DNA of 64,000 nt from Sphagnum compactum (lineage: Eukaryota > Bryophyta > Sphagnopsida > Sphagnales), in assembly GCA_965153455.1 (NCBI GenBank), contig OZ234494.1, forward strand, positions 2,666,001 to 2,730,000, given 5' to 3'. Of the stretch, positions 1-13,997 are shown one piece after another. The position numbers and the translations under genes were made by a program. The notes under the pieces were generated by a model. The model had not been told where the DNA came from. It did no database searches and was given only the letters and a program-made list of their open reading frames with translations. Each line of letters starts with the position of its first letter. Position 1 is the stretch's first letter.

Positions 1-3000
1 AAATATTTTGTAACCACTTCGTATAATCCTCACCTAAAGGTCCTAGGCAATCTTCGTGCAACTTTCTCTATTGTGTTCAAGGACCAGTAATCTTGATTGT
101 TTCATGTTCCAATTTTGTAATCATATATCTTCTTGAAATCTCCTGCAATTGTGCCCCATTTGTCTTTACATGCCACATTATTCCTCATTTAAGTGGAGAA
201 CCTTGCATTCATAACCTTTTGCTAAAATTTTGTTCCATTTTGTAACAATAGTCTCAAAATTGTCTTGCACATCGATTGTGTCAAGGCTTACCACATGCTT
301 TTCCTTTTTGGTTTTAACAAGTGCAAAAATTTCATCATGCTCCAATTTTGTTGGCATGATTTGCAGCCTTGAACCTACTACACATTGGAATTAACTATCT
401 AGTTAGATATCTTCTTGTTTTTCCTTTTCTTTTTTGATGGAGCAGGTATTTCATCATTGAGGGAATTGCATTGAAAATTTCTTTTGCAACTACACACAAA
501 AAGGTATGAAATATGTTTCTATTTTACATATATGTGAAATAGACATGTTGATGGTTTGTGATACCATTATTGTCCCTCCATCCCCATGCCTATAGGTTCT
601 TTGGTGGTTTTGCTTACCACCTGTAACCTTCAAAAAGTCCCTCCTCTACTATGTACCTTTTGTAACCAATTGTCTTCCCTATGAGCTTTTGCTTGCTACC
701 TATAGGAGTGCCTTCTAGCCTACAGGAGGTAACTTGGTAATTTGCTCCTCCTTCGATTCCCACCACCCAAGGACTGACTATTACCCTCCTATGGTAGCCA
801 GTAGTTTAGTGTTCAAAAAACTACCCATTGTCAACCCATTACTCTCTGTCTTAAAGAATGCAGAAAGATCAACACCAAGAAGCATCTTACTTACATAACA
901 TACCTTACTCTACCTTCCACATTTAGTACAATAATAATGTAACACAAGACATTCGATTCCTTCAACCATCTTTCATTAAATCACATACCAAGTACGTACA
1001 TCCATTTTTCCCATCACTTTCCAAAGAAAGTTTTACATATCCCACACAAGTTTCTAATATCATTCCCTCATTCTCTCTCACTTCCTCTATCCCCCTTCCC
1101 ACATATCACACACAAGGCCCACATTGACCCTTAGAAAATAGAGCCCTTATCCTAATCCCTTCCTAAAATACTCTTAGATGATTGGGTGGATTACCTCCAA
1201 CCGCTCACTAACCCGAGCTACCTAATCCCATTAACTTCACCCCTTAGGTAAGGGACGGGAAGTCTACCACTAGTAACTAATAGTCACTAGGAGGCCTATG
1301 GAATTAATTAGTCTAGAGATTTCTACCCGTTAACAAAAAACCATATCCACTAGATTTTCAACAAAATATTCATCTTCTAAAATATCAACAATTAATCTTG
1401 TTGTATCAAAAATGCGGAAAACTTTCCACTCAATAAATGCATTTTTCACCCATAGTTTGGCATGGTTGCTAACTTTCTAGTCCCACCTTTATTTACATTA
1501 ACTTCCTTTTCATCAAGATCTAGAAATCAAGTCTTTAGAACATGATCCCTATTAGGAGAATCAAACTTTATCCCCTCTCCAACTTTAGATCTAGAAACCA
1601 TGGCATCACCAATATTGGAAAGAGGAGTCATTTGACAATCAAATGTACAAGATGTAATATCATAAGTAAGACACATAATAGAATTAGATGCACAAAAAAC
1701 AACACCAAATATAAAAGGATGAACAAAAGCATCATCTACATAATATGAATTTGAAAGGATGCCATATTATCCAAGCCTAAAGAAATGTAGGGATCAAAAA
1801 ACTAACCAAACACATTAAGACTACATACATGAGCATCCAATTCAAGGAATTTAGAAATGTTTTCGGAAACAAAAGAAAAATCAACAAACAATTGACCACT
1901 ACCAACATAATCAACAAAAATATCACAACCATCAATTAAACACATTAAATTATTGACATCAAATGTAGAATCAAAACAAAACCCAATAGGATCATATGTA
2001 GAACCAAAACAAAATCCAATAGGAGGACCATTAAACATTGCACAAAAACAAGATAAAACAAAAGAAAACAAAAGGAAGAATGAATGAATAATTTACAAAA
2101 ACTTGTTTGTGGTTACAACCACATAAACATTTGTACAATGCACATAAACACTACCCATGAACTCCAAATTTTTCCCCCCAAAAAAAAACCAACACATAAA
2201 AAATGAAAATAAAAACATGAAATAAAACATAAAAGTCTACATACTTGCAAAACACATGAAATCCATGTAAAATTTGCATAGATGTTTGTGTGGTTGCAAT
2301 CACAGAACCAAAAACATGTAAACAACACAAAATACACAAACATTAAAACCACCTAAAAGATTACACAAAAACAAAAAAATCCATGGCATAGAATAGTCAC
2401 GATGCAAGAGTAGCTATAACGCAGAAAAAAGAAAAAAAGCCATGGAATTGCCATAAACATAAACACAACCACAACACTAGAGTCGCAAAGATGTTGTGGA
2501 CCCATAGCACTTGAAGAGATGTTGTGCGATGAAACACCACACCCAATAAAACAACACAAAATTCGTGCTAATGACGGCAATCCACGAGCAAGAACCACCA
2601 TTAGTGTCTCAATGCACAAAGAAACAATGTAAAAAGAACAAGTTTGAAACACTTCAAAGCTCACAACAAAGCAACGACAACAAAACTTCTCCAAACTGCC
2701 ATGAGGAAGTAACAACAAAAACAATGCCACACAACAACAATGCACAATGATGCAACGAGAGACAAATGTGACACAAAGACACAACCAAAATAGATGAAAT
2801 GAACATCACAAAATGACTCGGCAAACATTTTATGTGCATCATAAAATCTACTTCTAGCAAAAAGAAACAGATGTTGTGCGATGCCCTTTTGGTGAAAGTG
2901 GAAGGACTGCATCTTTGCATCGTGCTTTCTGCTTTCAAAGGAGCAACCTAGGCCGTAGGATCATAAAATTGTGCATGCATCCGATAGCAGAACAATGACA

Positions 3001-3440
3001 ATGCTTGCCATGGAATAATAATCTGGGCAGTGAGATGGACTCAACGGAACTAGATTGAATGGTTACAATGATAAACCATTAGATCTTCAGATCTGAAAGC
3101 AGACAGTGCTTTACTTAGGTGAAGAAGGTCCTACTACCGGGGCCTTCTCCTATACATAAAGCACTCAGAACAGCTTCCTAATGTATATTGAGGGCACCAT
3201 ATATTCAGGAATAGCCGTCCTAAAACATGGAAGAGTTCTTATGTCTGAAGAGTGGGAGGGAGCTTGTGCTGATGGATCTTAGGTGTGTAGGTATAAGATC
3301 CCTTCAACTCTTAAGGGGTAGGCGTAAGAACTCCCTCCAGTACTTACAACTTCTGTATTGAATCTAGCAGGCACAAAGAAACATGCAAAAGCAAAAAACA
3401 GTTTAGAAAATGTTTTGGGACGTGGCCAATCAGATCCAGA
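1..3440. other. AT-rich intergenic DNA, no supported gene
   Basis: No ORF here has recognisable domains or a plausible splice structure. The sequence is AT-rich with A-rich stretches at 1.9-2.8 kb that give long but low-complexity open frames on the minus strand. Around 3.0-3.4 kb the base composition is more even and contains short inverted repeats (for example GGATCTTA near 3,275 and TAAGATCC near 3,295), which could be the remains of a mobile element. One possible decayed coding stretch at 1.3-2.1 kb is listed separately. Confidence 0.5.
1339..2080 (-). pseudogene. Possible decayed ORF, family unknown
   Basis: Read on the minus strand, broken open stretches follow each other with protein-like composition: one at 1,802-2,071 with an internal near-duplicate PIGFCF motif and an acidic/hydrophobic stretch, then further pieces down to about 1,339 that include NAFIEWKVFRIFD. 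Several stops and frameshifts separate the pieces. I do not recognise the family. It may be the remnant of a transposon protein, or partly chance in A-rich DNA. Confidence 0.18.
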
Positions 3441-3548
3441 GATGAAGCTTAGTGCCTAGAAAGATAGAACATTGCACAGATTCACGCAGACGGTCCGGTC
3501 TGCGCAGGCAATGCACAGTCTCGCCCAACAGTGCACTAGACGGAGCTC

Positions 3549-3589
3549 GATGGGGGCCCGGGGAGAGAGGGGGGGGTGGACAGGGGGTA
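3549..3589 (+). other. G-rich tract, possible G-quadruplex
   Basis: The plus strand carries five runs of three or more G within about 35 bases (GGGGG, GGGG, a run of eight G, GGG-type runs and a final GGGGG), separated by short spacers. This meets the usual four-run G-quadruplex pattern. It sits in an isolated GC-rich pocket (about 3.45-3.6 kb) within AT-rich DNA. No gene is attached to it. Confidence 0.45.
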
Positions 3590-3835
3590 AGCACCTACGT
3601 AGATGAGGCAATGACATCACATGAGTGTGTACCTAAACTACCACCACCACCACCAACCCGCTTTGCAGAATCTTGTAGGAAAGCTAGGTGGGTTCAAAAG
3701 CTTGAGCTAAATGTAGGCATGAAACTTCCAACGAAGCTCATCTTGGCACGTAATTCTTTCATCATTTAGAGCTAGCAAGCTAAAATGCAGGCATGAAACT
3801 TCAACCGAAGCTTGCTCGCTTGCTCGCTCATTCTC

Positions 3836-3909
3836 TCTTTCTTTCTTTCTTTCTTCCTTCTAGAGAGTGAAACCCTAAACCCTTGGAACCCTAAACCCTA
3901 AACCCTAAA
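3836..3909. repeat. TTTC microsatellite followed by plant telomere-type repeats
   Basis: A TTTC microsatellite (about 3,836-3,856) is followed at 3,870-3,909 by five or so copies of the plant telomere unit CCCTAAA, one of them interrupted. The surrounding DNA is ordinary AT-rich intergenic sequence, so this is an interstitial telomeric repeat, not a chromosome end. Just upstream, a segment containing AGGCATGAAACTTC is repeated at about 3,714 and 3,789. Confidence 0.75.
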
Positions 3910-6900
3910 AGATGTAATATTATTATATTTATTAAATTTTGCTGAATTTTTTTTAAAAAAATTTGAAGAATTGTTTTACATACATAGTTTGGGTTTGCAG
4001 TCAAATCAATGTTTTGTTGCTGGGGGAGTTTTGGAACCAATTTATGCATTCTTCCTACTTACCACCTATGAATCCCCATAGAACCAATGAACTCTAGTAG
4101 TTAGTTACCCCACAAATTTTTTAAAAAAAGAGTGAATAAGTCGAGATGGTTGTAATAAATGTACTCTCATAATCCATATCTACAATTTTAGATTTAAATA
4201 CATTAACTTAAACCAAATTTTTTTTTTGGTTTGGTTCAAGTAAGTAGTAAGAGTTTTGACAAGAGTTTTGTATAACTGAAAAGTTATTATGGCATGAAAA
4301 ATAGGAGGAGAATGGGAAATGTAAGATTCTAACTCATAATTTTGCTATGTAAAATATTTTTATCATAGCCAAATATGAATTAAACCCAAAACCAACATTG
4401 AAGACTTCTAAATAATTTATCCACTTGCAATATAGCTTCAACCCCACACTAGTTAGAAGTATAAGTCTTAAATTTATACATCCATCTACTAACTAAAAAC
4501 AAAATAATGATGAAATTTTATTTTATACACAACCTCTTATAAATACTTTGAAGGGTTACAACATATTGTATAAATTAGATTGAATTGGAGAAATTTGTTT
4601 TTTCTAGTGTAAATTCGACTAATTTAGCTTTTTTTTTTGGGGAGAAAAAATGATACCACTATATGAATATATATAAACCCCCTGCTTGGGATTTATGCAA
4701 TTCATGTAATGTTAAAAAGATTGGAATTTTACAACTTGTGTAAAAAAAATGGATTTCTATTGATATGACCAAAACATAATTTGGTGTAATAATTTGTGGC
4801 ACATATGAATTAATTAAGTCTTGGTGCAAAAGAACTTAATTGAATTCTTTCAAAGTATCAAATATCATGCGGTTTACAAAAAGAGCACACAAAATTTCCT
4901 TTAGTGGTGGTATGTCAATCATATGCAATGTTTTTTTTTTAATGCGACAAATTTTGTCATTTCTTTGACCCAAAAAAAAATGGGAAAAAATGTTCTTCTA
5001 GTAAAAATTTGACTAATTTTTTAATTTCTGGAAGAAAATTGGCCAATTTTTCACATCAAAAATTTGAAAATTTTGAAACATGAAAAACCCAAATCATATG
5101 ATGTGTGAACTATTTTTCATTCAAAATAATATTGTTGTTTGTTTGTTGAGGATAATTATGGAGTTGGCATATTTGTTTTCTTTTATGAAACTGAAACGTG
5201 AATTTTTTTGCCAAGTCGTGAAATGTTTTGTTTTTTATTTGTGAAATGTTTTGTTTTTTATTTGCATGCTTCAACAACTCCCTCTTTATTAATAGGTGGG
5301 ACATGGGACTTATATGAATTGGTATTTCAAGCCAACTTGTGGGGAAAATAAGAGTTACTAAGATTGTGGTTTTTTATTAAAGTTTAGTATTTATAATTGA
5401 CTATGATGTTTAAATCAACTATAGACCAAAGAAAATATTGCTTGGACATTAATATGATAAATTACATGGTGACTTTTAGATGAAGAAATTTCACTATTGG
5501 ATGGGCATTCATTGTGGAGAAAATAAAGGAATCTCCATGTGAAGTCATGTCGTGTTTGTAAATTTTAACCACCAAACATTAAATATTGGTAAAATTGTCT
5601 ATTTCCAATTAAAACCCTTCCAATGGAAATAGCATCCAAGTTTCATGAATGGCCAAATTTTTAAATGTTGTGACTTGTAACCATAGTATTTTATGTTAAT
5701 TTTGAATAAATTGTGGCATTACTATCTAGTTTAGGCACCAAACTCAAGAGTTGTAATTGAAGTTGAAAAGAAATTTCAACCCAATAAATGTTGTGGGACA
5801 CCACTAATTTCAACCATAAAAAACTATGATGGTTGAAATTTTGGGAAAATAATTGGTGATAAGTACAAGTTGTGGGGATCAAATGTTTTGATTAACTTTA
5901 TGACCTATATGTTGATTATAACATGTATAATTTTGATATGATTTTCAAATTCTAATATGACATTTACTTTATCAATTGAGTGAAAACTACATTTGGATGT
6001 ACTTATGTAAAAGCTAAAACATTTTATCAAATAATTTAAATATATGGGACGTTGTTGATTAACATACCATATTAAAACATTTAAAAGGATTTTCCAAAAC
6101 GATGTATTCATAGTCATCATCAGATAATATGATTTGATATTGTTACCACTTCAAACACTATTATCATTATTTAATTTGAGCATTCCACTTATTCAATAGA
6201 AACAGTATTTAACAAGGTTCAACTACAATCTAATCAATGTCTAGTTATGTTGGTTAATGTTGATTACATTAAATAACAAGGTCCTAGATCCAATTTTCAC
6301 AATAGGAACCTGTGTTTAGGGAAAAGTTTTGGTTTAATCCAAGGTTGTATAGTGTCAATTCAAAAATTATAGAATTAAATGTAATTCATATTTTCTTAAA
6401 AATATCCAAATATTATAATTTATACCTATGTTATGATTTTTTCACAAAATTATATATATATATATAGGAAACAACTTTTTATTCTTTTTTTGAATTTAAT
6501 ACAAATATTTTCTTAGCATCGTATACCCAATTGGCCCCCCAACTTTTGTGCCCTTTGTTTGCATTGTTATTTTTGCTTAATTTTTTTAACCTAATTAGTT
6601 TTGATATTTGAAATTGTCTCAAGAATTGCATTAAATTAAATGGAATGATTTTGAATTTGTTTAAATGTTGTTCGTGAATTTCTTTAATCTATTTTGCATA
6701 AATCTCAAAACCTAAGCTTTGATATTTGAAATGGCCACAAAAATTGAATAAAATAATAATTTTTTAAATTGCTACAATTGTTTCATATTCATGTAGGTGA
6801 ATAGGGGAAATGAATGTAGTTATGAAAAAGAAATAAGATAATCAAAAATGAAAATTTCAAAAGGTATATGATAAAGAGGTATTGTAAAAAAGGTAAATTT

Positions 6901-9900
6901 GTAAAAGTAAAGTTAATGAAGGGAAGGAGTGAGGAAGTTAGGGCTAATAATTCATTTTATTTTGAATAACATAATGACATCATTACATAATTATATAGAT
7001 GGACATATTCACAATTAGGGTACCCCTTTTTGGACATAAGGACTCAAAGATTTTGTTTTCGCTATTTTTCAAATATAAAATCTAAATGAAATAAATTTAA
7101 GTGAAAGATATTAACTATCGAAAATACATTGATGGTCATTAATGATAATTCAAATTATGATCATTTTCACGGTGGTGGTGATTTTTCACATATGTATGTA
7201 ATTTGCATAAATATTTTGGTAAAAAACCCATAAATGTAGAAAATGAATACATAATCTTTTATATATAAGTTAACATGTTTTCTTGCATGTTTTGTCGACA
7301 CTTGGGGGTATAAATCCTAAGCCTAGGGAATATAAAAAATCAACCAAAAATGGAAAAAGAAAAATCTTTTTTTTTGTTGCCCTTTCAGAATGGATTTTAT
7401 GGCCTTTGAAATTTCTTATATCGTATCTTATTTAATCAAATGCATTATATGAACATTGCCAAACATAGATATATGCATTACTTATCCATAAATTTTTTTT
7501 GAAATGAATTGCATTGTTTAGTACATTCTTTTTTATTCCTTTAAAATTAAAATTACAATTAAAACAATGACTCAAATTATTTGAAAGGACTCAAAAGGAC
7601 ATCTATATTATATCCAATTTATTTTTAGATTTTTTTAATAGATTAACATGACATCATTCTAATTATAGTCATATACCAATTCATTGTAATCATGAAATAG
7701 TAAATGTAATAAAAATCTTTTAATGGTTTTTTGTAGTCCTTTTTTTGTTAGACCGTCCTTTTGGGTATACTGATTATGAATATGCCCATATGGTTTGAAG
7801 CATGGATTCTAAACTAGAACCCCATGGCTGAACTAAAAGCTTTGGATTTATGGAATGTACTTTAAATAAATACTTAGATTTTCATTTAAACCTCACTTTG
7901 AAATGTGAGAAAAAGGTAGAAATAATGGTAAAAGATATGAAGATTTATTAATTTGATAATATCTCCTCCCCACTCTCCCCCTTTTATATTTCCTTCATAT
8001 GTTTGCATATGTGTTCCAATAGTTCATGATTATTTATGTCAATCACAAATTTGATTTTACAATATAACATGGACACGAAAAGGCACATGTTTCATGTCCA
8101 TGTTATTAAGAAAGGAAAGTTATTTTTTGAAAAGGTATTGAATTAATAATTATTTTGAATATAAAAATACTTACACCATTACATGGATAGCTCGACCCTT
8201 GAAACCATAGAATCTAAAAATATCCAAAACATCAATCCAAAAAACATTTTAGTTTGCAAAAGAGTGAAGATTCCCAAGTTCCGATTGCAATTATCCAATT
8301 TTGATACTTGTAAACTTGAAAAAATATCTCCATTACTTGATAATGTTATGAAACAAAACACATTTAGTGTCAATCACAATTTCAAATATTTCAATGTGGA
8401 TAATTGACAACATGTGTTTATATAATTATTTGATTCAATTTTTAGATCATACTAACTATTAAAATGTGTAATAATGTTTACATAACAAAAAATAAATGTA
8501 TCATTATTTGAGGATATTTTAATAAAAAAACACTTTCCTATGTAGAAGGCATTATAAATAAGAAAATAAAACCCAAAAATAACCTTGTAACACAAAAAAA
8601 GATTCACATACATGTTATAAAACCTATCTATGTGGGTGGCTTCAATTGAGTCCTTATGATGTTAATGTGTCAATACAATGTTTTCAATTTGTAAAGGTTA
8701 TGTTAAAAAGGAATTTAGGAATTATAACTATTGATGACTTCGAATTTTAAACTCACACTTTAGATGTCAAATTTGAAAAGTCTTTATTTGTCTTGCCTTA
8801 AGTACTCCATGAGATGTGTTGCAAGTTGCAATCATCAAATGTGTCAATGTCAAAATCTTTGGGGAGAGTTGGACAGTCATGTTGGTGTTGTTGCGATTGT
8901 CATAAAGCGACATTTTCCTTCTTATATTGGAGGCCAAACTTCCATGAAAAATGATAGTCCATTTTCCATTATTCACAACTTGTCCATGGTGAACATACAT
9001 AGAAAGAACATTAAATGTGATCTAACAATGAGTCATGTTGGATCTCACTTGAACTTCAAAAGTAAGATCTTCAAATTAAAGTAGCCTTGATATCAATGAG
9101 CTTTTGACATAATAACCCCACAAAAATTTTTTAAGTCTATTTGCATCTAAACAATGATACCCTTGGGAATATATTTTCAATAATGTCAATTCTAGCTACT
9201 ATTTCAACAAAAGAAATTTAGTTTGAAGAAATTTTCTAGAAAGCATACAACAAATATAAAATTTGGAGGGGACATAATTATTTCTTGCTCCATGACTAAA
9301 TAATGAAAATTAAAAAAAAATTTAATAAAAAAGAAGATAATCACATTTCATCCAATATATGTAGAAGTTGGGATTTTCATGTGGGGGAGCAAGTGTACAA
9401 TGTTTTTTATTCTTGGTAATTTTTCACCTCTTGGTAAATTGTTTTTCCATAAATGTGAAAATCAATGTTTTGTGAGGTTTCTAATTGCCAATTTTTGATA
9501 AACAATTGTATGTTCCTAGGATAATTTCCATATTCCACACCAAGTTCTAACCAATTGAAGATGTTTAAATCTAGTTTTAATATTTACATTCATATTTTGT
9601 TTACAACCAAATTTGGCTAAATTGTATTATGGATCATTGCCACTCATGTTACATCACAAAATAGATTTTTAAAACATTGATATATATATATATAGGACAA
9701 AAAAGGCCAATTCTTTACACAAGATGTGAAGGGTAACATGTTCAAAGCTAGGGAGCCTTAACATTTACAATGGCACCAACAATTAAAAAAATATTAGTGG
9801 ATAACACATCATTTGCTCCCTTTCCCTGTATGTTTTCCTATAGTAAGATCCCAAATGCAATGCATTCATATCTTGTAATTACGTAGCCATTTTTCATAAT

Positions 9901-12900
9901 TATTTTTATTTTCCAATTATAAGTAGTTTAGTGGGAGCTAATTATTGTTGAGACATTGACTAATCATAGGAAACTAAATATTAATAAAGATAATCACACA
10001 ATTTTATGTTTTGAAGTTCTCACAATATCGTTGATTTCAAAATTAACAGTGTATGTTTATATTGAATTTATAGCTTTTATAAAGAGATATCATTTTACAA
10101 TGACAAGTGAGCCTTACAATCCAATAGTAAAGAATAAAACATATTGTTTTAATAACACTTGGAATTGAAGGTTTAGTTGTTTGTAGACAAAGTATACACT
10201 TCTAAAAAACATTTACAATTGAATAATCTCATTATTCCTATGCATGCATGTTCAAACTAAACACAATGTATAGATTCAAATTCAAAAAATAACAAGATAA
10301 ACTTTCATGCATGTTATTACAAATGAACAGGAATATAAAAGATTCAAACTCATCTCCTCTTATAGGCTAGGTGGTTCTTATTAGTAACTAAACTAGTTAT
10401 CTAGCATTAATTTAAATATGGAGCACTAATTAGTAATTAAAGTAGTTACATAACGAATAAGAACTAATATACTAACTAATAACTAGTTAGTTAATATTTA
10501 TACATATTTTGATTTAACACTTACAAAAGTCAAATATGTAATTATTATCAAAACTAATCATTTAACATTTATAAAGGTTCTATATTAACATTTATAAAAA
10601 ATTTAAAAACATTTACAAAGGTCAAAATTGTACTTAATGCAAGGTTAACATTAGTGTTTGTAGCATATGACATTAGATGGATTGTCATTGTTTTAAGATG
10701 CAAACTTGTAAACAATTTATGGATACACATGTAATTAATTCTTAAAAGACATTATATATATATATATATAATTATTTTGTTTTGTTTTTATTTTTGGGTG
10801 CTTAGATGAAGTTGATGTGAACCAATGGCATGTTTTCAACTTCACCAAATGTTATAATAAATCTTTCAAGTTGCCCAAAACAAGTCAAAGATTTGTGACA
10901 ACTTGTGCAAACAAAAGTTGATGGTAAATAGATCAAGGTAACATGTTCAATATATGACCAATTCTGACAAGCTATCTAAAACAAGTCATCATTGCAAAGG
11001 GATGATATCAAACAAAGTTATAAATATAATTCTAAATTTGCTTTGATAGAGTTAAACATTTATGCCCAACTACAAAAATGCATTGTATTAGCATTCTTAA
11101 GATCATCGATCATACTCAGAAATCTTGGCAATGAACAATTTTTTTTGTTGTATATAATACAATATCCTCCAAATTTGAAAGTAAAAAAACAATGTTTCAT
11201 TAATTTATGAATTACTTGTTCTTGCAAACTTGGGCAATGATTTTAAAGTATTAACTCATCCACTAAATCAATCACTAATTATAATTAGAGCTTGCATAAA
11301 CAAATTCCAGTTTTCCATGGAAAACCTTGAACTATCCAATCATGAAAGCAAGAATATTGTTTTTTATTATTTGTGGGGATTGAACCATGTTCACATCATG
11401 TGTTGACCTAATATTCAAATCTTGTAAAACGCATCTTTCATTTAAAAAATAATAATCTTCATGTTTGCAACCCTTCACATTGTTTTCAATGCCTTACAAT
11501 GTGAAAATAGATGACAACATGCATACAATTTATAAGATGTGACTAAGAATCAAACTTGCATTTCACCACCATATTTTTATTCATAACCAAATAAACATTG
11601 ACCCTTCTAGTACAAAAAACTAGATTGCATGACCATTATATCTTATAAAAATAGAATCCCTATTAGATTTGTTGTTGTTGGTGGTTGTGTGTCTTGACAT
11701 TTTAAACATGCAAAAAACAAAAGCAACTTATGTTTGTAGCAATCAAACATGATTTTTTTTTTGGTCTTGGATTTGCTTTTGGGCATTCTTGATGTGTTAG
11801 ATTTATTGAAACTAGATGCAATTCACTTCTATGCAAAGCTCTTTAATGAAATTTGTTTGGGGTTTTATTTTTTCCAACTAATTTTTCAAACTCAATGAGA
11901 CCAACCTTGGCCAAATTCTTTTCATCAACAATACAAAACTAAAGATGCATGATGAGTACAAGACTGTGCAATCAAAAGGTAATTTCAACTACCATTGCAA
12001 CATCAATGTAGTAAACTATGTCTACTAACACATAGTAATCCATTGTTTACTTGGTGTTTGTTTGTTCCACACAAATGGAGTAATGTGACCCCAAAGTAAA
12101 GCAAAACCCAATGTGCAATCATAGAAAGAAGACACAATGTTTTGCAAGGAAAAAATGACAATTGTAGCTCCAAAAGTTGCAAGTATCATTCTACAAGTAT
12201 GTCAACACATTACTTGCTACATGTGGTTTATTCCTAAAAACTAAGCACAATATGTAAAGGTGCAACATGACAAACAACTTTCCTTCCACCATTCAAATGG
12301 TTTGACAATACTTTCTACACCTGTAATCTATAATTAAGTTGTGATTGAAGTCCAAAAAAAACCAACCAAAACTCAAAGGTGATAAAACCTACAATGGCAA
12401 GCAACAATGAGAAAGGGAAAATAGGTTTAGTGAGCTTACAAAGAGCTTTTTGTGGTTTGAAAGAGGTTGGTGCCATCTTGTGTTGCTTGCAAAGATTGCA
12501 AATAGTTCACAAAAGTGAGGCAATAATGAAAAAGGAGGAGGAGATGATGGAAGAAAAGGGGATGCATAGGTGGAAAATAACAATGTCCTAAAAAAAGGGG
12601 GGACGGAGGAACACCTACACAACCTTGGCCACCTAGGTGAGAATGACATGGTCATCCATAGAAAGCAACAAGATGGATATTTTCATCAAGTGCTAGTATT
12701 GGTGTTTGTGCTAGTTCACCACCGGTGTCTATTGAGCCTTTACTTATTGGTTTTTAAGTCACATAAGGCTAGGGTCCCCTTGGGCATAGGTAATGGGGCA
12801 CAACCACATTATACATCACTTGTAGTAGTAATAGTAGCTATAAAATGGATCTCAAGGGTTTGTGCATTTGTAGTATTCTAAACCTTTTCAAGTTTCGAAT

Positions 12901-13261
12901 TCAAGTGTTGAATAATTATTTTATTTTTCAAAATCCACTTCAATGGTAAAAACATAATTTGTGAAAAAATTGCAATAAATATAGATAATTTGTTAAACAA
13001 GTTTATTTGACTTTGAACCTCTAATATAATGAGATATTCTATAACATTTTTTCTTTTTTCTTTTTGCAAAAATGAAAAGACATAATGTTCCACAAAATAT
13101 AGGATAGATAATTTTCTTCAATTATTGGATACTCTTTACAATGGTGGATTAAGACATGAAGCAATAAGCTCCTAAGTTTCCACCAATTTTAATATTTTTC
13201 CCTCCTTTATAATTTAAAAATTTCAACATTCAAAAAAATGATTTCCAAAAAGTTTGACATT
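3910..13261. other. AT-rich intergenic desert
   Basis: More than 9 kb of very AT-rich DNA in which I find no exon, splice structure, RNA gene or recognisable transposon protein. Small repeats are visible: a 23-bp perfect tandem duplication at 5,218-5,263, AT dinucleotide runs near 6,450, 9,680 and 10,755, and poly-A/poly-T tracts. The open frames at 8.2-9.1 kb and 12.4-12.9 kb have no domain features and are probably chance. Confidence 0.6.
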
Positions 13262-13500
13262 TCCAGAAATAATCTAATTACTAGTGAATCTAAAAAGGTA
13301 TTATGGTAGTAGTCATGAAAATAAAATATAAATATAAAAAATTCCAAATAATCTAATTATTATTAAATTAAAAAAATTCTTATGGCAGTAATCATAAAAA
13401 TAAAATATAATATAAAACTTCAAAATAATTTAATTACTACTAAATCTAAAAAGGTATTATGGTAGTAATCATAAAAATAAAGTAAATATTTAAAAATTCA
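13262..13500. repeat. Tandem repeat, three copies of about 78 bp
   Basis: A unit containing AATCTAATTA, then AAAAAGGTATTATGGTAG and a CATAAAAATAAAAT stretch recurs with starts near 13,271, 13,350 and 13,427. The copies differ by point changes and small indels, so it is an older tandem array. It has no coding potential. Confidence 0.7.
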
Positions 13501-13631
13501 TCCACTATGTTTCTTTATAAACATCATTGCTTTCCTATTTTTTGGAAAAATGCATAGCTATTTTTCATTGTTGTTTTACTATTCCATAATCGATGTTTAG
13601 GAAGATTCAAGTGGTAACAAAACAATGTTTT

Positions 13632-13667
13632 AATTGATGTCCATGGTAGCTGCTATGGACATCAATT
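13632..13667. repeat. Perfect 13-bp inverted repeat (hairpin)
   Basis: AATTGATGTCCAT at 13,632-13,644 is followed after a 10-base loop by its exact reverse complement at 13,655-13,667. There is no T-run immediately after and no nearby gene. It lies about 330 bp upstream of the retrotransposon insertion. Confidence 0.7.
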
Positions 13668-13997
13668 ATGTCTGGTAACTAGTGAAGGCAATTGGGTTAC
13701 TAAACATAATTTTGGTGCAAATGTGCCTTGACTATGTTTGATAACATGGTTACCATTATTGGTTACCTAATACATAGTAATTTCTAAGGTTTCATTTCTT
13801 ACTTTGAAACGATTTGTCCATTCAATGTTTTTAATTTTTCCCCGTTTTCAATTTTGTGATGTAGCACAATGGCCTTAAGTGAATTAACACCTACACTTAC
13901 ATACTTGAACATGAACTTGTATTCCTGGTGAATGAATGCTTATAGCTTTATTGCGTTTAGCCTCTAAGGCCCCATTTACATTATGGTGAAGGACTGT

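Noticed and set aside
2113-2938. Several minus-strand ORFs of 60-143 codons
   Set aside because: Their C/F/V-rich composition comes from A-rich plus-strand sequence; no splice signals or domains.
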